From positions 15,731-79,730 of the forward strand of contig JAJPHF010000184.1 in the NCBI GenBank assembly GCA_021325365.1: a stretch of 64,000 nucleotides of DNA. The letters run 5' to 3'. Shown piece by piece: positions 8,020 to 16,810 of the stretch. This stretch comes from Pseudomonadota bacterium (GTDB lineage: Bacteria > Chloroflexota > UBA6077 > JAJPHF01). How positions within the stretch are numbered: the stretch's first letter is position 1; each line of letters starts with the position of its first letter. Under the pieces are notes generated by a model. It had not been told where the DNA came from, did not search any database, and saw only the letters and a list, made by a program, of their open reading frames with translations. Both the position numbers and the translations under genes were made by a program.

Positions 8020-9474
8020 ATGTATCAAGACCTGCGGGAATGGCTGGACCAGGTGGACGACCTGGGCCAGCTGCAGCGCGTCAAGGGCGTCGACTGGGAC
8101 CTGGAATTGGGCGCGCTCACCGACCTGATGGCGCGCAAGCCGGCGCACGCCGCGGCCCTGCTGTTCGACGAGATCAAGGGCTACCCGGCCGGCTACCGCG
8201 TGGCGAGCGGCCTGCTCAACTCGCGCGAGCGCCTCGCCCTCACGCTCGGCATGCCGACCGAGTGGCCGTCGGACATGGCGTTCGTGCAGGCGCTGCGCCC
8301 GCGCGTGGCCCAGCTCGCGCTAACGCCGCCGCGCGTCGTCACCAGCGGCCCCATCCTCGAAAACGAGCAGGTGGGCGACGCCGTGGACCTGTCCCAGTTC
8401 CCCGTGCCCCGCTGGCACCAGTTCGATGGCGGCCGCTACATCGGCACCGGCGACCTCATCATGACGCGCGACCCCGACAGCGGCTGGGTGAACGCCGCGA
8501 CCTACCGCGTGATGGTGCAGGACGCCCAGCACCTCTCGCTGTACATCTCGCCCGGCCACCAGGGTTACCTGCACCGCGAGCGCTACTTCGCCCTCGGGCA
8601 GCCCTGCCCGGTCGCCATGAGCTTCGGCTGCGACCCGCTGCTGCTGATCCCCGCCGGCACGGAGGTGCCGCGCGGCGTGTCGGAGTACGACTACGCCGGC
8701 GGCCTGCGCGGCGCACCGATCGACGTGATCGAGGGCAGCGTGACGGGCCTGCCGTTCCCCGCCCACGCCGAGATCGTCGTCGAGGGCTTGCTCACGCCGA
8801 ACGACCGCCGCCCCGAGGGGCCCTTCGGCGAGTTCACCGGCTACTACGCCAGCGGCTCGCGCGACGAGTACACGATGAAGGTCGAGCGGCTGCTTTACCG
8901 CGACGACCCCATCATCACCGGCATGCTGGTGGGCCGCCCGCCGCACGACAACTGCCTGATGTACTCGCTCATCAAGTCGGCGCAGATCTGGAACGAGCTG
9001 GAGCGCGCGGGCGTCTCCAACGTGCAGGGCGTCTGGTACCATCGCACGGCCCAGCGCTTCTGGCTCGTCGTGTCGATCCAGCAGCGCTACAACGGCCACG
9101 CCAAGCAGGCGCTGGGCATCGCCGCGCAGTGCGCCAACACGGCGTACATGGGCCGCTTCGTCATCGTCGTGGACGACGATATCGATCCGTCGAACACCGA
9201 CGACGTGCTGTGGGCGATGGCGACGCGCTGCGATCCCGAGCGCGACATCGACGTGCTGCGCGACTGCTGGAGCGGGCCGCTCGACCCGATCATCCCGCCC
9301 GACCGGAGGGGCAGCAACAGCAACTCGAAGGCGCTGATCAACGCCTGCCGGCCGTACACCTGGAAGGACCGCTTCCCGCCCGTGGCCGAGTCGAGCCCCG
9401 AGATCTACCAGGCCGTCCGCGAGAAGTTCGCCGACGTCCTCGCCGCCCGCTCCCCGGTCCGCGTCGCGCGGTGA
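8020..9474 (+). CDS. UbiD-family prenylated-FMN decarboxylase
   Basis: 484 residues, full length for UbiD. The catalytic Arg (TYR, residue 163) and the Glu pair of PEGPFGE (266 and 271) match the R-E-E network that works with prenylated FMN, Mn2+ and K+. UbiD enzymes reversibly decarboxylate aromatic or αβ-unsaturated acids in the cytoplasm. The cofactor needs a UbiX prenyltransferase, which is not in the window. The ATG follows the asparaginase-like stop with no gap, and GGAG stands 7-8 nt ahead inside that gene. Together they suggest amide hydrolysis followed by decarboxylation. A second UbiD is at 43875. Confidence 0.92.
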   Translation: MYQDLREWLDQVDDLGQLQRVKGVDWDLELGALTDLMARKPAHAAALLFDEIKGYPAGYRVASGLLNSRERLALTLGMPTEWPSDMAFVQALRPRVAQLALTPPRVVTSGPILENEQVGDAVDLSQFPVPRWHQFDGGRYIGTGDLIMTRDPDSGWVNAATYRVMVQDAQHLSLYISPGHQGYLHRERYFALGQPCPVAMSFGCDPLLLIPAGTEVPRGVSEYDYAGGLRGAPIDVIEGSVTGLPFPAHAEIVVEGLLTPNDRRPEGPFGEFTGYYASGSRDEYTMKVERLLYRDDPIITGMLVGRPPHDNCLMYSLIKSAQIWNELERAGVSNVQGVWYHRTAQRFWLVVSIQQRYNGHAKQALGIAAQCANTAYMGRFVIVVDDDIDPSNTDDVLWAMATRCDPERDIDVLRDCWSGPLDPIIPPDRRGSNSNSKALINACRPYTWKDRFPPVAESSPEIYQAVREKFADVLAARSPVRVAR

Positions 9475-9515
9475 GGCGGTGCGGCAGGCGCGTGGCCCAG
9501 CGCTGGGGTCGTCTG

Positions 9516-9605
9516 GTAGGGGTGGGTTTCACGCCCGCCCGCGGCTGCGGTCCTCTCGTAGGGGCGGCACTCGTGGCCGCCCGCGGCCGTCGAGGCCGCA
9601 GCCCC
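9516..9605. repeat. Two tandem copies of the dispersed palindromic repeat
   Basis: Unit one (9516) begins GTAGGGGTGGGTTTC and unit two (9558) begins GTAGGGGCGGCACTC; both end in hairpins of the CCGCCCGCGGC type. The second unit shares GCGGCCGTCGAGGCCGC with the copy at 3736. They lie between UbiD and the first lipoprotein gene. Confidence 0.75.
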
Positions 9606-9654
9606 GGCGCCGCTACCAACGTGAATAATGCTCAACGTCGTTGAAGGGAAGCCT

Positions 9655-10785
9655 ATGTTCCGGCGCTCCACGCGCCCCCGCGCCCTCGCGGCAGCAGGCG
9701 GGCTGCTCCTGGCCGCAGCGCTCGCCGCCTGCGCCAGTCCCGCCGCGCCCGCGCCGCCCCCGGCGGCCACCCCAGCGGCGGCTCCTCCCGCCGCGCCGGC
9801 CGCGAGCGCGCCGGGCCCGCCGAGCGCCGCGCCGACCAGCCCGGCCGCGCCTACGGCGCCGCCCGCGCCCATGCGGGTGACGATGGCCTCGCCGTCGCCC
9901 GGCGTGATCTTCCTGCCCTACTATCTCGGCCAGGCGAAGGGACTGTACGCCGCCGAGGGCGTGGACGCCGACTTGAGCGTGCTCACCGCCAACACGGCGA
10001 TCGCCGCCATCCTGGCCGGCGAGCTGGACTTCACGACCGCGGCCGGCTCGGGCGCCCGGGCGGCCGCCGCTGGCGCGCCGATACGCATCGTGATGGGGCT
10101 CATCGACCAGTCGATGATCGACCTGCACGTCGCCCCGGACGTCGGCTCGGTGCCGGACCTGAAGGGCAAGACGATTGCCATCACGTCGATCATCGGCACC
10201 CCTGCCCAGATCGGGCGGCGCATGGTGCAGGCCGCGGGCCTGAACCCGGATGGCGACGTGGACTGGCTGCAGACGCAGACGACGCCGAACGCCTACACGG
10301 CGCTCACGGCCGGCGGCGTGCCGGCGGCGCTGATCGACCCGCCCCTCACGGCGATGGCCGAGAGCCAGGGGTTCCGCGCCATCGCCCGCGGCCGCGACTA
10401 CATCCGCTCGACGCAGGGCGGCCTCGCCACGTCGCAGCAGCGCATCCAGGAGCAGCCCGACAAGCTGGCGCGCACGCTGCGCGGCACGCTGCGGAGCATC
10501 GCCTACACGCTCGACCAGGAGCAGGACGCCGTCGACTACATCGTGCAGAACTACGATCTCGACCCGGACACCGCTCGCCGCACCTACCGCGCGCTCGCCG
10601 ACGGCATCGTGCGCAACGGCCTGACGGCGCTCGATATCATCGAGGGCGAGCTGAGGCTCGCGGGCGAGACGGCCACCGGCGAGGACGTGGTCGACTACAG
10701 CGCCCTGCGCCAGGTGCTCGCCGAGCCTGCCTGGCGCGACATCTGCGCGCCGCGCAACGGCCAGCCGCCGCAGGGGTGCCGGTAG
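9655..10785 (+). CDS. Solute-binding lipoprotein, NMT1/SsuA type (tandem copy 1)
   Basis: 376 residues. The N-terminus has basic residues, a hydrophobic core and the lipobox LAAC, then an Ala/Pro-rich linker of about 50 residues, as expected for a protein anchored outside the membrane. The rest is a NitT/TauT-type binding domain (FLPYYLGQAKGLYAAEGVD, then DLKGKTIAIT). AAGGGAA stands 5 nt before the ATG at 9655; an ATG at 9628 is less likely. It is closely similar along its whole length to the next gene, so they are a tandem duplication. No permease or ATPase is adjacent. Confidence 0.88.
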   Translation: MFRRSTRPRALAAAGGLLLAAALAACASPAAPAPPPAATPAAAPPAAPAASAPGPPSAAPTSPAAPTAPPAPMRVTMASPSPGVIFLPYYLGQAKGLYAAEGVDADLSVLTANTAIAAILAGELDFTTAAGSGARAAAAGAPIRIVMGLIDQSMIDLHVAPDVGSVPDLKGKTIAITSIIGTPAQIGRRMVQAAGLNPDGDVDWLQTQTTPNAYTALTAGGVPAALIDPPLTAMAESQGFRAIARGRDYIRSTQGGLATSQQRIQEQPDKLARTLRGTLRSIAYTLDQEQDAVDYIVQNYDLDPDTARRTYRALADGIVRNGLTALDIIEGELRLAGETATGEDVVDYSALRQVLAEPAWRDICAPRNGQPPQGCR

Positions 10786-10800
10786 GGGCCCTAACCCCCG

Positions 10801-10825
10801 CCCCCTTCCCCACGAAGGAAGGGGG
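10801..10825 (+). terminator. Hairpin between tandem lipoprotein genes
   Basis: CCCCCTTCC (10801-10809) and GGAAGGGGG (10817-10825) form a 9-bp stem after the first lipoprotein stop. There is no T-run, so it may act as an attenuator or RNA-stabilising hairpin instead of a terminator. Confidence 0.35.
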
Positions 10826-10873
10826 AGATGGTCGGCTGGCACGTGGGAGCGAGAGGCAGGAGAGGGGATTGGA

Positions 10874-11998
10874 GTGGTCGTGGGGAGCACGCCGCGCACT
10901 ACTCGGCGCGGAGCGGGCTGGCGCAGCCGGCTCGTCGGGTTGATGTGTCTTGCCGCGCTCGCCGCCGCCTGCGCGGCGCCGCCCCCGGCCGCTCCGCCGC
11001 CAGCCCCGCCGGCCGCCGCAGCTCCGGCGGGCGGGGCGCCGAGCGCCAGCGTCGCGCCGTCAGCCGTGCCCGCCCCGATGGCGGTGTCGCTGGCGCTGCC
11101 GTCGCCGGGGCTGAACTTCCTGGTCTACTATCTCGGCCAGGCGCAAGGGCTATACGCGGCGGAGGGCGTGGACCTCGACCTGCAAGTGCTGCCGGCCAAC
11201 ACCGGTATCGCCGCGCTGCTGGCGGGGCAGCTCGACTTCACCGCCGCGGCCGGCTCGGCGGCGCGGGCGACGGCGACCGGCAGCCCGCTGCACGTGGTCA
11301 TGGGGCTCATCGACCAGTCCGACCTCAGCCTGCTCGTGGCGCCAGAGATCGGCTCGGTGCCGGACCTGCGCGACAAGACCATCGCCATCACGTCGGTGGC
11401 GGGCACGCCCATCCAGATCGGGCGGCGCGTCGTCCAGGCCGCGGGCCTGAACCCCGATGCCGACGTGGCGTTCGTGCAGACCCAGACGCCGCCCCAGACG
11501 TTTGCCGCGCTGACGGCGGGCGGCGTGCTGGCGGCCGTGCTCAGCCCGCCGTTCGTCGGCATGGCCGAGCGCGCGGGCTTCCGCGTGATCGCGCGGGGTC
11601 GCGACTTCGTCCGCTCGACGCAGGGCGGGCTGGCCACCACCGACGACCGGATCGCCGGCGAGCGCGAGAAGGTCGCGCGCACGATCCGCGGCAGCCTGCG
11701 CAGCATCGCCTACACGCTCGACCACGAGGACGAGACGGTCGCCTTCATGGCGAACAAGTGGGAGATGGACCCGGCGGACGCGCGCCTGACCTACCGCGAG
11801 CTGAGCGAGGGCATCGTGCGCGACGGCCAGACGGCGCTCGACGTGATCGAGGGAGAGCTGCAGCTTGCCGGCGTGGACGCGACCGGCGCGCAGGTCGTGG
11901 ACTACAGCATCCTGCAAGCGGTGCTCCAGGAGCCCGCCTTCCGCAACACCTGCGCCGCGACGGCCAGCGGGTTGCCGCGGGGCTGCCGGACGAGCTAA
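10874..11998 (+). CDS. Solute-binding lipoprotein, NMT1/SsuA type (tandem copy 2)
   Basis: 374 residues from a GTG with AGAGGGG 6 nt upstream. The signal ends in the lipobox LAAAC, followed by a Pro/Ala linker of about 45 residues. The binding domain matches copy 1 closely: NFLVYYLGQAQGLYAAEGVD, then GSVPDL, IQIGRR, QAAGLNPDAD, STQGGLAT and DVIEGEL. Differences cluster in the parts likely to line the pocket, for example IDPPLTAMAESQ in copy 1 against LSPPFVGMAERA here. The pair may bind related but distinct ligands for the Rieske oxygenases downstream. Confidence 0.88.
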   Translation: MVVGSTPRTTRRGAGWRSRLVGLMCLAALAAACAAPPPAAPPPAPPAAAAPAGGAPSASVAPSAVPAPMAVSLALPSPGLNFLVYYLGQAQGLYAAEGVDLDLQVLPANTGIAALLAGQLDFTAAAGSAARATATGSPLHVVMGLIDQSDLSLLVAPEIGSVPDLRDKTIAITSVAGTPIQIGRRVVQAAGLNPDADVAFVQTQTPPQTFAALTAGGVLAAVLSPPFVGMAERAGFRVIARGRDFVRSTQGGLATTDDRIAGEREKVARTIRGSLRSIAYTLDHEDETVAFMANKWEMDPADARLTYRELSEGIVRDGQTALDVIEGELQLAGVDATGAQVVDYSILQAVLQEPAFRNTCAATASGLPRGCRTS

Positions 11999-12114
11999 GG
12001 ATGGTTGCCCTCACGCCGCGCGACCTCTAGCGCGTTGCAGCCCCATGCAGGGGCGAGGCAGGCCCCGCTATCATAGTGGCCGGTGAGCGGTGCCACGGCA
12101 GGGGAGTGACGACG

Positions 12115-13269
12115 ATGCAGAGCGAGACGATCCCGGAGGTCGCGCCGGGCGTGCCCGCGGGCCTGGAGCTGGGCCTGCGCAACTACTGGTATCCGATACT
12201 CATGTCTAGCGAGCTGCCGAGCGGCCGGCCGCTCGGCGTGCGGCGGCTGGGCGAGGACCTGGTGGCCTGGCGCGACCAGAGCGGCCAGCCGCACGTGCTC
12301 GTCGATCGCTGCCCCCACCGCACGGCGAAGCTGTCGCTCGGCCGCGTGATGGGCGACAACCTCCAGTGCGCCTACCACGGCCTGCGCTTCGACGGCCAGG
12401 GCCAGTGCGTGCTGGTGCCGTGGGAGCCGGACGGCAGCGCCGCGCCCGACGGCATCTGCGCCCAGGCGTACCCTGCTGAGGAGCTAGCGGGCCTGATCTG
12501 GGCGTATGTCGGCGACGTGGCCGCCTTCCCGCCGCCGCCGCTGCGCGAGGTCGTGCCCGAAGAAGCGATCAACGACGAGTACGTCTGCTACACGATGACC
12601 GAGCACTGGCACACCAACTGGCTGCTCGGGCTCGACGGCACCGACCGCTACCATGCGACCGTGCTGCACGCCGAGATCCAGGCCGTCGCCAACGAGACCT
12701 GGACGGGCGGGCCGGCCAAGCCCGCGCAGGTGCCGCTGGCGGACCGCCGTATCAAGCTCGTCGACACGCCGGAGGGCGTGCGCGGCTTCTCGATCGACAT
12801 TCACGGCAACCCGATCCACACCGGCCACGTGAAGGAGACCGGCATCCCCTACTTCCAGCTTCCCTGCATGGTCACCAACGAGTTCGTGGCCGTGCCGGGC
12901 GCCGATCCGTACCGCAATCGCCTGTACCTGATCCCCGTGGACGCCGACCACACGCAGGCTACGCGCCTCATCGCCCAGCGCGCGCCCACGCCCGAGATTC
13001 GCGCCCGCTGGGCGCAGCTCTACGAGGACGTCGTCAAGCCGCGCACGCTCGGCGTGTCGGCCCAGGACGCCGTAATGTGCGAGTCGCAGGGCAGCCTGGC
13101 CTACGCCCGCACGCACGAGCACCTGCTGCGCCCCGACGCCGACATCTACCGCATGCGCCAGCAGATTCGCGCGGCGTTCCTGCTGCAGCGGCAGGGCAAG
13201 CGCTACGAGCCCGGCGCGGCGGCCGCCGCGCCGGTGGCGGCTGGCGCCGCGCCGAACGGCGAGGGCTGA
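12115..13269 (+). CDS. Rieske aromatic ring-hydroxylating oxygenase, α-type (1)
   Basis: 384 residues. The Rieske 2Fe-2S site is C66-x-H68 with C85-x2-H88 (CPHR and CAYHG), and the mononuclear iron facial triad is carried by D177, H180 and H185 (GTDRYHATVLH). Enzymes of the phthalate 4,5-dioxygenase/vanillate demethylase group use these centres to insert oxygen into aromatic acids. The ATG at 12115 has AGGGGAG 8 nt upstream. The C-terminal 20 residues are an Ala/Gly-rich tail. The second Rieske gene begins 6 bp after the stop. No reductase, ferredoxin or β subunit is near. Confidence 0.92.
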   Translation: MQSETIPEVAPGVPAGLELGLRNYWYPILMSSELPSGRPLGVRRLGEDLVAWRDQSGQPHVLVDRCPHRTAKLSLGRVMGDNLQCAYHGLRFDGQGQCVLVPWEPDGSAAPDGICAQAYPAEELAGLIWAYVGDVAAFPPPPLREVVPEEAINDEYVCYTMTEHWHTNWLLGLDGTDRYHATVLHAEIQAVANETWTGGPAKPAQVPLADRRIKLVDTPEGVRGFSIDIHGNPIHTGHVKETGIPYFQLPCMVTNEFVAVPGADPYRNRLYLIPVDADHTQATRLIAQRAPTPEIRARWAQLYEDVVKPRTLGVSAQDAVMCESQGSLAYARTHEHLLRPDADIYRMRQQIRAAFLLQRQGKRYEPGAAAAAPVAAGAAPNGEG

Positions 13270-13275
13270 GTCACT

Positions 13276-14562
13276 ATGGCCGTCACCACCGTCCGACCGC
13301 GCGCCGCCGCCGACCTGGACGAGCTGGCCTACACCGGGCCGGGCACGCTCGCCGGCCGCTACCTGCGGCGCTTCTGGCAGCCCGTCTACCACGCGTTCGA
13401 CCTGCCCGCCGGCCACGCGAAGCCGCTCCGCATCATGAGCGAGGACTACACGCTCTACCGCGGCGAGGACGGGGAGCCCCATGTGGTGGCACCGCGCTGC
13501 GCGCACCGGGGGACGCAGCTGAGCACTGGCTGGGTGGAGGGCGACTGCCTCCGCTGCTTCTATCATGGCTGGAAGTACGACGCCTCGGGCCAGTGCGTCG
13601 AGATGCCGGCCGAGGACCCGAGCTTCCCGCCCAAGGTGCGGATCGCGAGCTACCCGACGCGCGAGTACCTCGGGCTCATCTGGGCGTATCTGGGGGAGGG
13701 TGCAACGCGGGATACTACAAGCGTTGCTGCGCCGTCGTTCCCGCGCTACCCCGAGTTCGAGGACTTCGACGGCGTGATCGAGATCGACTCCTACGTGCGG
13801 CGCTGCAATTACTTCCAGAACCTCGAAAACTCGCTCGACATGAGCCACGTCGGCTTCGTTCACAGCGACAACGTCGCCTCGTTCGCCGGCATCGGGTCGG
13901 GCGAGACGCTGCACGCGGCGGAGGGCGACTGGGGCGTCGTCTACACCGCGACGCGGGCGAACGGCGAGATTCGCATCAACCAGTTCGGGATGCCCAACAT
14001 CTTCCACATGAACGCGCTGCCGACCGATCCCGAGATCGGCTGGCAGGAGTCGCTGTTCTGGTGGGTGCCGGTCGACGACGAGACGCACGTGCAGTTCAGC
14101 CTGCACCGCCTGCCGATCACGGGCGAGACGGCGCGGCGCATCTGCGCGCGGCGCCAGGAGCGGCGGGCGCGCATCGCGCTGGCGCACCAGGAGGTCTGCG
14201 AGCAGGTCCTGGCAGGCACACTGCGGCTGCGCGACGTGGACCTGAGCCGCGTGGACCTCGTGCGCGTGCAGGACGACATCGCGCAGGTGGGCCAGGGGCG
14301 CATCGCCGACCGCGCGGCCGAGCGGCTGGGCCGCGGCGACCTGGGAGTCATCTTCCTGCGAAAGATCTGGGCGCGCGAGCTGCGGGCGCTCGCGGCGGGG
14401 CGGCCGCTCAAGCAGTGGACGCGGCCGCCGGGCCTGGCGCCAACCGCCTGGACCCTGCCCGGCCGCACGGCCGTCGAGTCGGGGGGCACGAACCTGCGGG
14501 CGCGGCCCGGCACGCCCCAGCTCGTGGACGTGCGCCCGGCCGTGGAGGTAGCGCAGCTATGA
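13276..14562 (+). CDS. Rieske aromatic ring-hydroxylating oxygenase, α-type (2)
   Basis: 428 residues with C75-x-H77 and C94-x2-H97 (CAHRG, CFYHGW) and iron ligands D188, H191 and H196 in LENSLDMSHVGFVH. It differs strongly from its neighbour at 12115 and is closer to the form at 51095, sharing the RYLRRFWQPV opening. Members of this group often act as O-demethylases or hydroxylases of aromatic acids. The gene is 6 bp downstream of the first Rieske gene and overlaps the M24-like gene by 4 bp (ATGA), so the three are probably one transcript. Confidence 0.92.
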   Translation: MAVTTVRPRAAADLDELAYTGPGTLAGRYLRRFWQPVYHAFDLPAGHAKPLRIMSEDYTLYRGEDGEPHVVAPRCAHRGTQLSTGWVEGDCLRCFYHGWKYDASGQCVEMPAEDPSFPPKVRIASYPTREYLGLIWAYLGEGATRDTTSVAAPSFPRYPEFEDFDGVIEIDSYVRRCNYFQNLENSLDMSHVGFVHSDNVASFAGIGSGETLHAAEGDWGVVYTATRANGEIRINQFGMPNIFHMNALPTDPEIGWQESLFWWVPVDDETHVQFSLHRLPITGETARRICARRQERRARIALAHQEVCEQVLAGTLRLRDVDLSRVDLVRVQDDIAQVGQGRIADRAAERLGRGDLGVIFLRKIWARELRALAAGRPLKQWTRPPGLAPTAWTLPGRTAVESGGTNLRARPGTPQLVDVRPAVEVAQL

Positions 14563-15851
14563 GCACACCCACCGATCTGCCCACCGCCCCGCGCCCGCTG
14601 CCGGACGAGCCGGCGCCCGGCCCGACCCTGTCGCTGCGCGAGCGCGACCGCCGCTGGGCGGCCATGCGCGCGCTGATGGCCGAGCGCGGGCTGGACGCGG
14701 TGCTCGTCGGCAGCTTCCAGGGCCGCGAGCGGCTCGAAAGCTACCTCATCGACGACTTCCTGGACAGCATCGTCGTCTTCCCCCGCGAGAGCGAGCCCGT
14801 CGTGCTGAGCTTCGCCACGCCGCGCATCTCGCGCGCCTTCGTGAGCGAGGAGCGGGGCATTGCCCCGTGGGTGACGGACTACCGCGTGGGCTTCGGCGGC
14901 GCCGCGGCGGCGCGGGTGCTGCGCGAGCGCGGGCTGGAGGCGGGCCGCATCGGGCTGGTGGGCTTCGGCCCGACGGCGCCGGGCGAGTCGGAGGGCCTGC
15001 TGCCGCTCGGCTTCTACCAGCACCTCGTGGAGAGCCTGCCCGACGCGACCATCGCCGACTTCACGCGAGACTACACCGACCTGATCCTCGTCAAGAGCGA
15101 CGAGGAGCTGGCGCTGCTGCGCTACGCGGCGGGCGTGAGCGAGCGGGCCTGCCAGGTGATGCTGGAGGTCACGCGCCCCGGCGTGAGCGAGGCGACGATC
15201 TACGCCGAGATCATGCGCGAGATTTACCGCCACGCTTGCGACGTGCGCTACCCGATGCTCAGCCTGCACTCCGGCGCGGCGAACATCGGCTGGGGGCCGC
15301 CGCGGTGGATCGTGCGCGCCGAGCCGCCGCGCCGCGTGCAGGCCGGCGACCTGGTGCAAGCCGAGATCCACACCTGCTACGGCGGCCAGGAGGCGCAGGT
15401 GCAGATGTCGGTGGCGGTCGACCCGATTGACGAGGAGAACCAGCGCTGCGCCGAGGTCGCGCGCCGCGCCTACGAGGCGGGGCTGGCGGCCGTGCGGCCG
15501 GGGGCGACCTTCGCCGACGTGGTGCATGCGATGGAGGAGCCGATCCGCGCTGCGGGCTGCTGGGCGAAGACGCCGCTCCTGCACACGCTCACCTTCGGCT
15601 CGACCGGCTTCACCGCCGCCAACCGCGCGCAGCTCGCCGGCACGCGCGAGGGCGCGCTGGAGGGCCAGGCGCCGCCCGGCATTCGCCGCGGCGATCTCGT
15701 CCTCCGACCCGGCATGAGCCTCGAGTTAGAGCCGAACGCCTGCCTCGGCCTGCGTCGCGTGAACCTCGGCGGCGGCGTGGTCGTCACCGCCGACGGCGCC
15801 GAGGAGCTGAACGCCCTCCCCACCCGCGTCCAGCACGTCCCTGGCACATGA
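14559..15851 (+). CDS. M24-family (creatinase/Xaa-Pro peptidase fold) protein with degraded metal site
   Basis: 430 residues with a creatinase-type N-domain and a pita-bread C-domain. Several metal ligands of the aminopeptidases are changed. The first Asp corresponds to Glu in LVQAEIHT and the second appears to be Gln in GGQEAQVQ. The last Glu of the RIED motif is replaced in VNLGGGVVVT, while the Glu of LELEPN is kept. Creatinase, which uses no metal, shows the same kind of loss, so C-N hydrolysis without metal is a fair inference. The ATG overlaps the preceding stop (ATGA), and the next gene overlaps in the same way. Confidence 0.85.
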   Translation: MSTPTDLPTAPRPLPDEPAPGPTLSLRERDRRWAAMRALMAERGLDAVLVGSFQGRERLESYLIDDFLDSIVVFPRESEPVVLSFATPRISRAFVSEERGIAPWVTDYRVGFGGAAAARVLRERGLEAGRIGLVGFGPTAPGESEGLLPLGFYQHLVESLPDATIADFTRDYTDLILVKSDEELALLRYAAGVSERACQVMLEVTRPGVSEATIYAEIMREIYRHACDVRYPMLSLHSGAANIGWGPPRWIVRAEPPRRVQAGDLVQAEIHTCYGGQEAQVQMSVAVDPIDEENQRCAEVARRAYEAGLAAVRPGATFADVVHAMEEPIRAAGCWAKTPLLHTLTFGSTGFTAANRAQLAGTREGALEGQAPPGIRRGDLVLRPGMSLELEPNACLGLRRVNLGGGVVVTADGAEELNALPTRVQHVPGT

Positions 15852-16396
15852 CCGAGGCGCCGTACGTCGCGCTCCTGCGCGGCATCAACGTCGGCGGTCA
15901 TGCCAAGGTGGCGATGGCCGACCTGCGCGACCTCCTCGCGGGCCTGGACCTCCGCGACGTGCGCACGCTGCTCCAAAGCGGCAACGTCGTCTTCCGCGCC
16001 GATGACGTGGCGGCCGCCGACCTCGAACACCTGCTGGAGCAGGAGACGGCCCAGCGGCTGGGGTTCTGCCCGGACTACCTGGTGCGCACCGCCGACGAGT
16101 GGGCGGACGTGGTGGCTCGCAACCCCTTCGCCGCCGAAGCCGAGCGCGACCCCAGCCATCTCCTCGTCATGTTCCTGAAGCAGGCGCCCTCCGCCGCGGC
16201 CGTCGCGGCGCTCCAGGCCGCGATAACTGGCCCTGAGGTGGTCCACGCCGAGGGTCGCCACGCCTACGTCACTTATCCCGAAGGTATCGGCCGCTCGCGC
16301 CTGACCGGCACCCTGATCGAGTCCAAGCTCGGCACGCGCGGCACCGGCCGCAACTGGAACACCGTCCTCAAGCTCGCCGCTCTTGTCGGCGGGTAG
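15848..16396 (+). CDS. DUF1697 protein
   Basis: 182 residues. The opening YVALLRGINVGGHAKVAMADLR and the later LLQSGNVVF are typical of the DUF1697 family, whose function is unknown. The protein is soluble, with no signal or membrane segment. It overlaps the M24-like gene by 4 bp and ends the plus-strand run that began at 7078. About 400 bp of lower-GC sequence follow. Confidence 0.88.
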   Translation: MTEAPYVALLRGINVGGHAKVAMADLRDLLAGLDLRDVRTLLQSGNVVFRADDVAAADLEHLLEQETAQRLGFCPDYLVRTADEWADVVARNPFAAEAERDPSHLLVMFLKQAPSAAAVAALQAAITGPEVVHAEGRHAYVTYPEGIGRSRLTGTLIESKLGTRGTGRNWNTVLKLAALVGG

Positions 16397-16493
16397 GCTG
16401 CTCATCGGGGCGAGCCCCGGAGTGTCATTCTCCTCCGTGTGAAGGGGAACGGGGTAGGCGTCGAGGACTTCTTGGGCGACGAGGACTTGCTAA

Positions 16494-16688
16494 CTACGCC
16501 ACACACAGTGCGCACATTGTGTGTCTGTAGTCCTCTACATCCGAATACCATTTGTAACCCGGCTTGTGTGCCTCGCCCATACCGAGCGTTATGGAGCTAT
16601 CGCGATTAGCTAGAACTGAGTCTCCAGGTTGAAGCTCACACGGCGTGCGGACCTCCTTGGTCTTGCGGGAAATCTTTGACTCGAACAA
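16494..16688 (-). CDS. Doubtful small ORF in a low-GC patch
   Basis: A 64-codon frame starting at TTG, with GGAGG only 1 nt before the start, which is too close to be a convincing ribosome site. The predicted peptide has no family motif. The patch (about 16480-16740) is close to 50 % GC, as is the gene at 4727, and has a short inverted repeat (ACACACA 16500-16506, TGTGTGT 16518-16524). It may be the decayed end of an acquired gene. The rest of the gap 16397-16810 shows nothing more. Confidence 0.2.
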   Translation of the reverse strand: MFESKISRKTKEVRTPCELQPGDSVLANRDSSITLGMGEAHKPGYKWYSDVEDYRHTMCALCVA

Positions 16689-16810
16689 GCCTCCGAGGCA
16701 GTGAACTGCTACGTTGTATGATAAGAGACTGGATACGACCAGGCTAGCCCCGAGGGCGCGGAATGCGTGCGCGGCCAGTGAAACGCTGCGATCTCACGCA
16801 GGAGGCTTCT

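Noticed and set aside
6975..9644. Very long open frame (889 codons) covering the asparaginase and UbiD genes in another frame
   Set aside because: Its translation is Arg/Ala/Pro-rich with no domain; it is the high-GC shadow of the two real genes.
13077..14558. Upstream extension of the M24-like reading frame through the Rieske gene
   Set aside because: Only the part from the ATG at 14559 has homology; before it the frame is the shadow of the Rieske gene.
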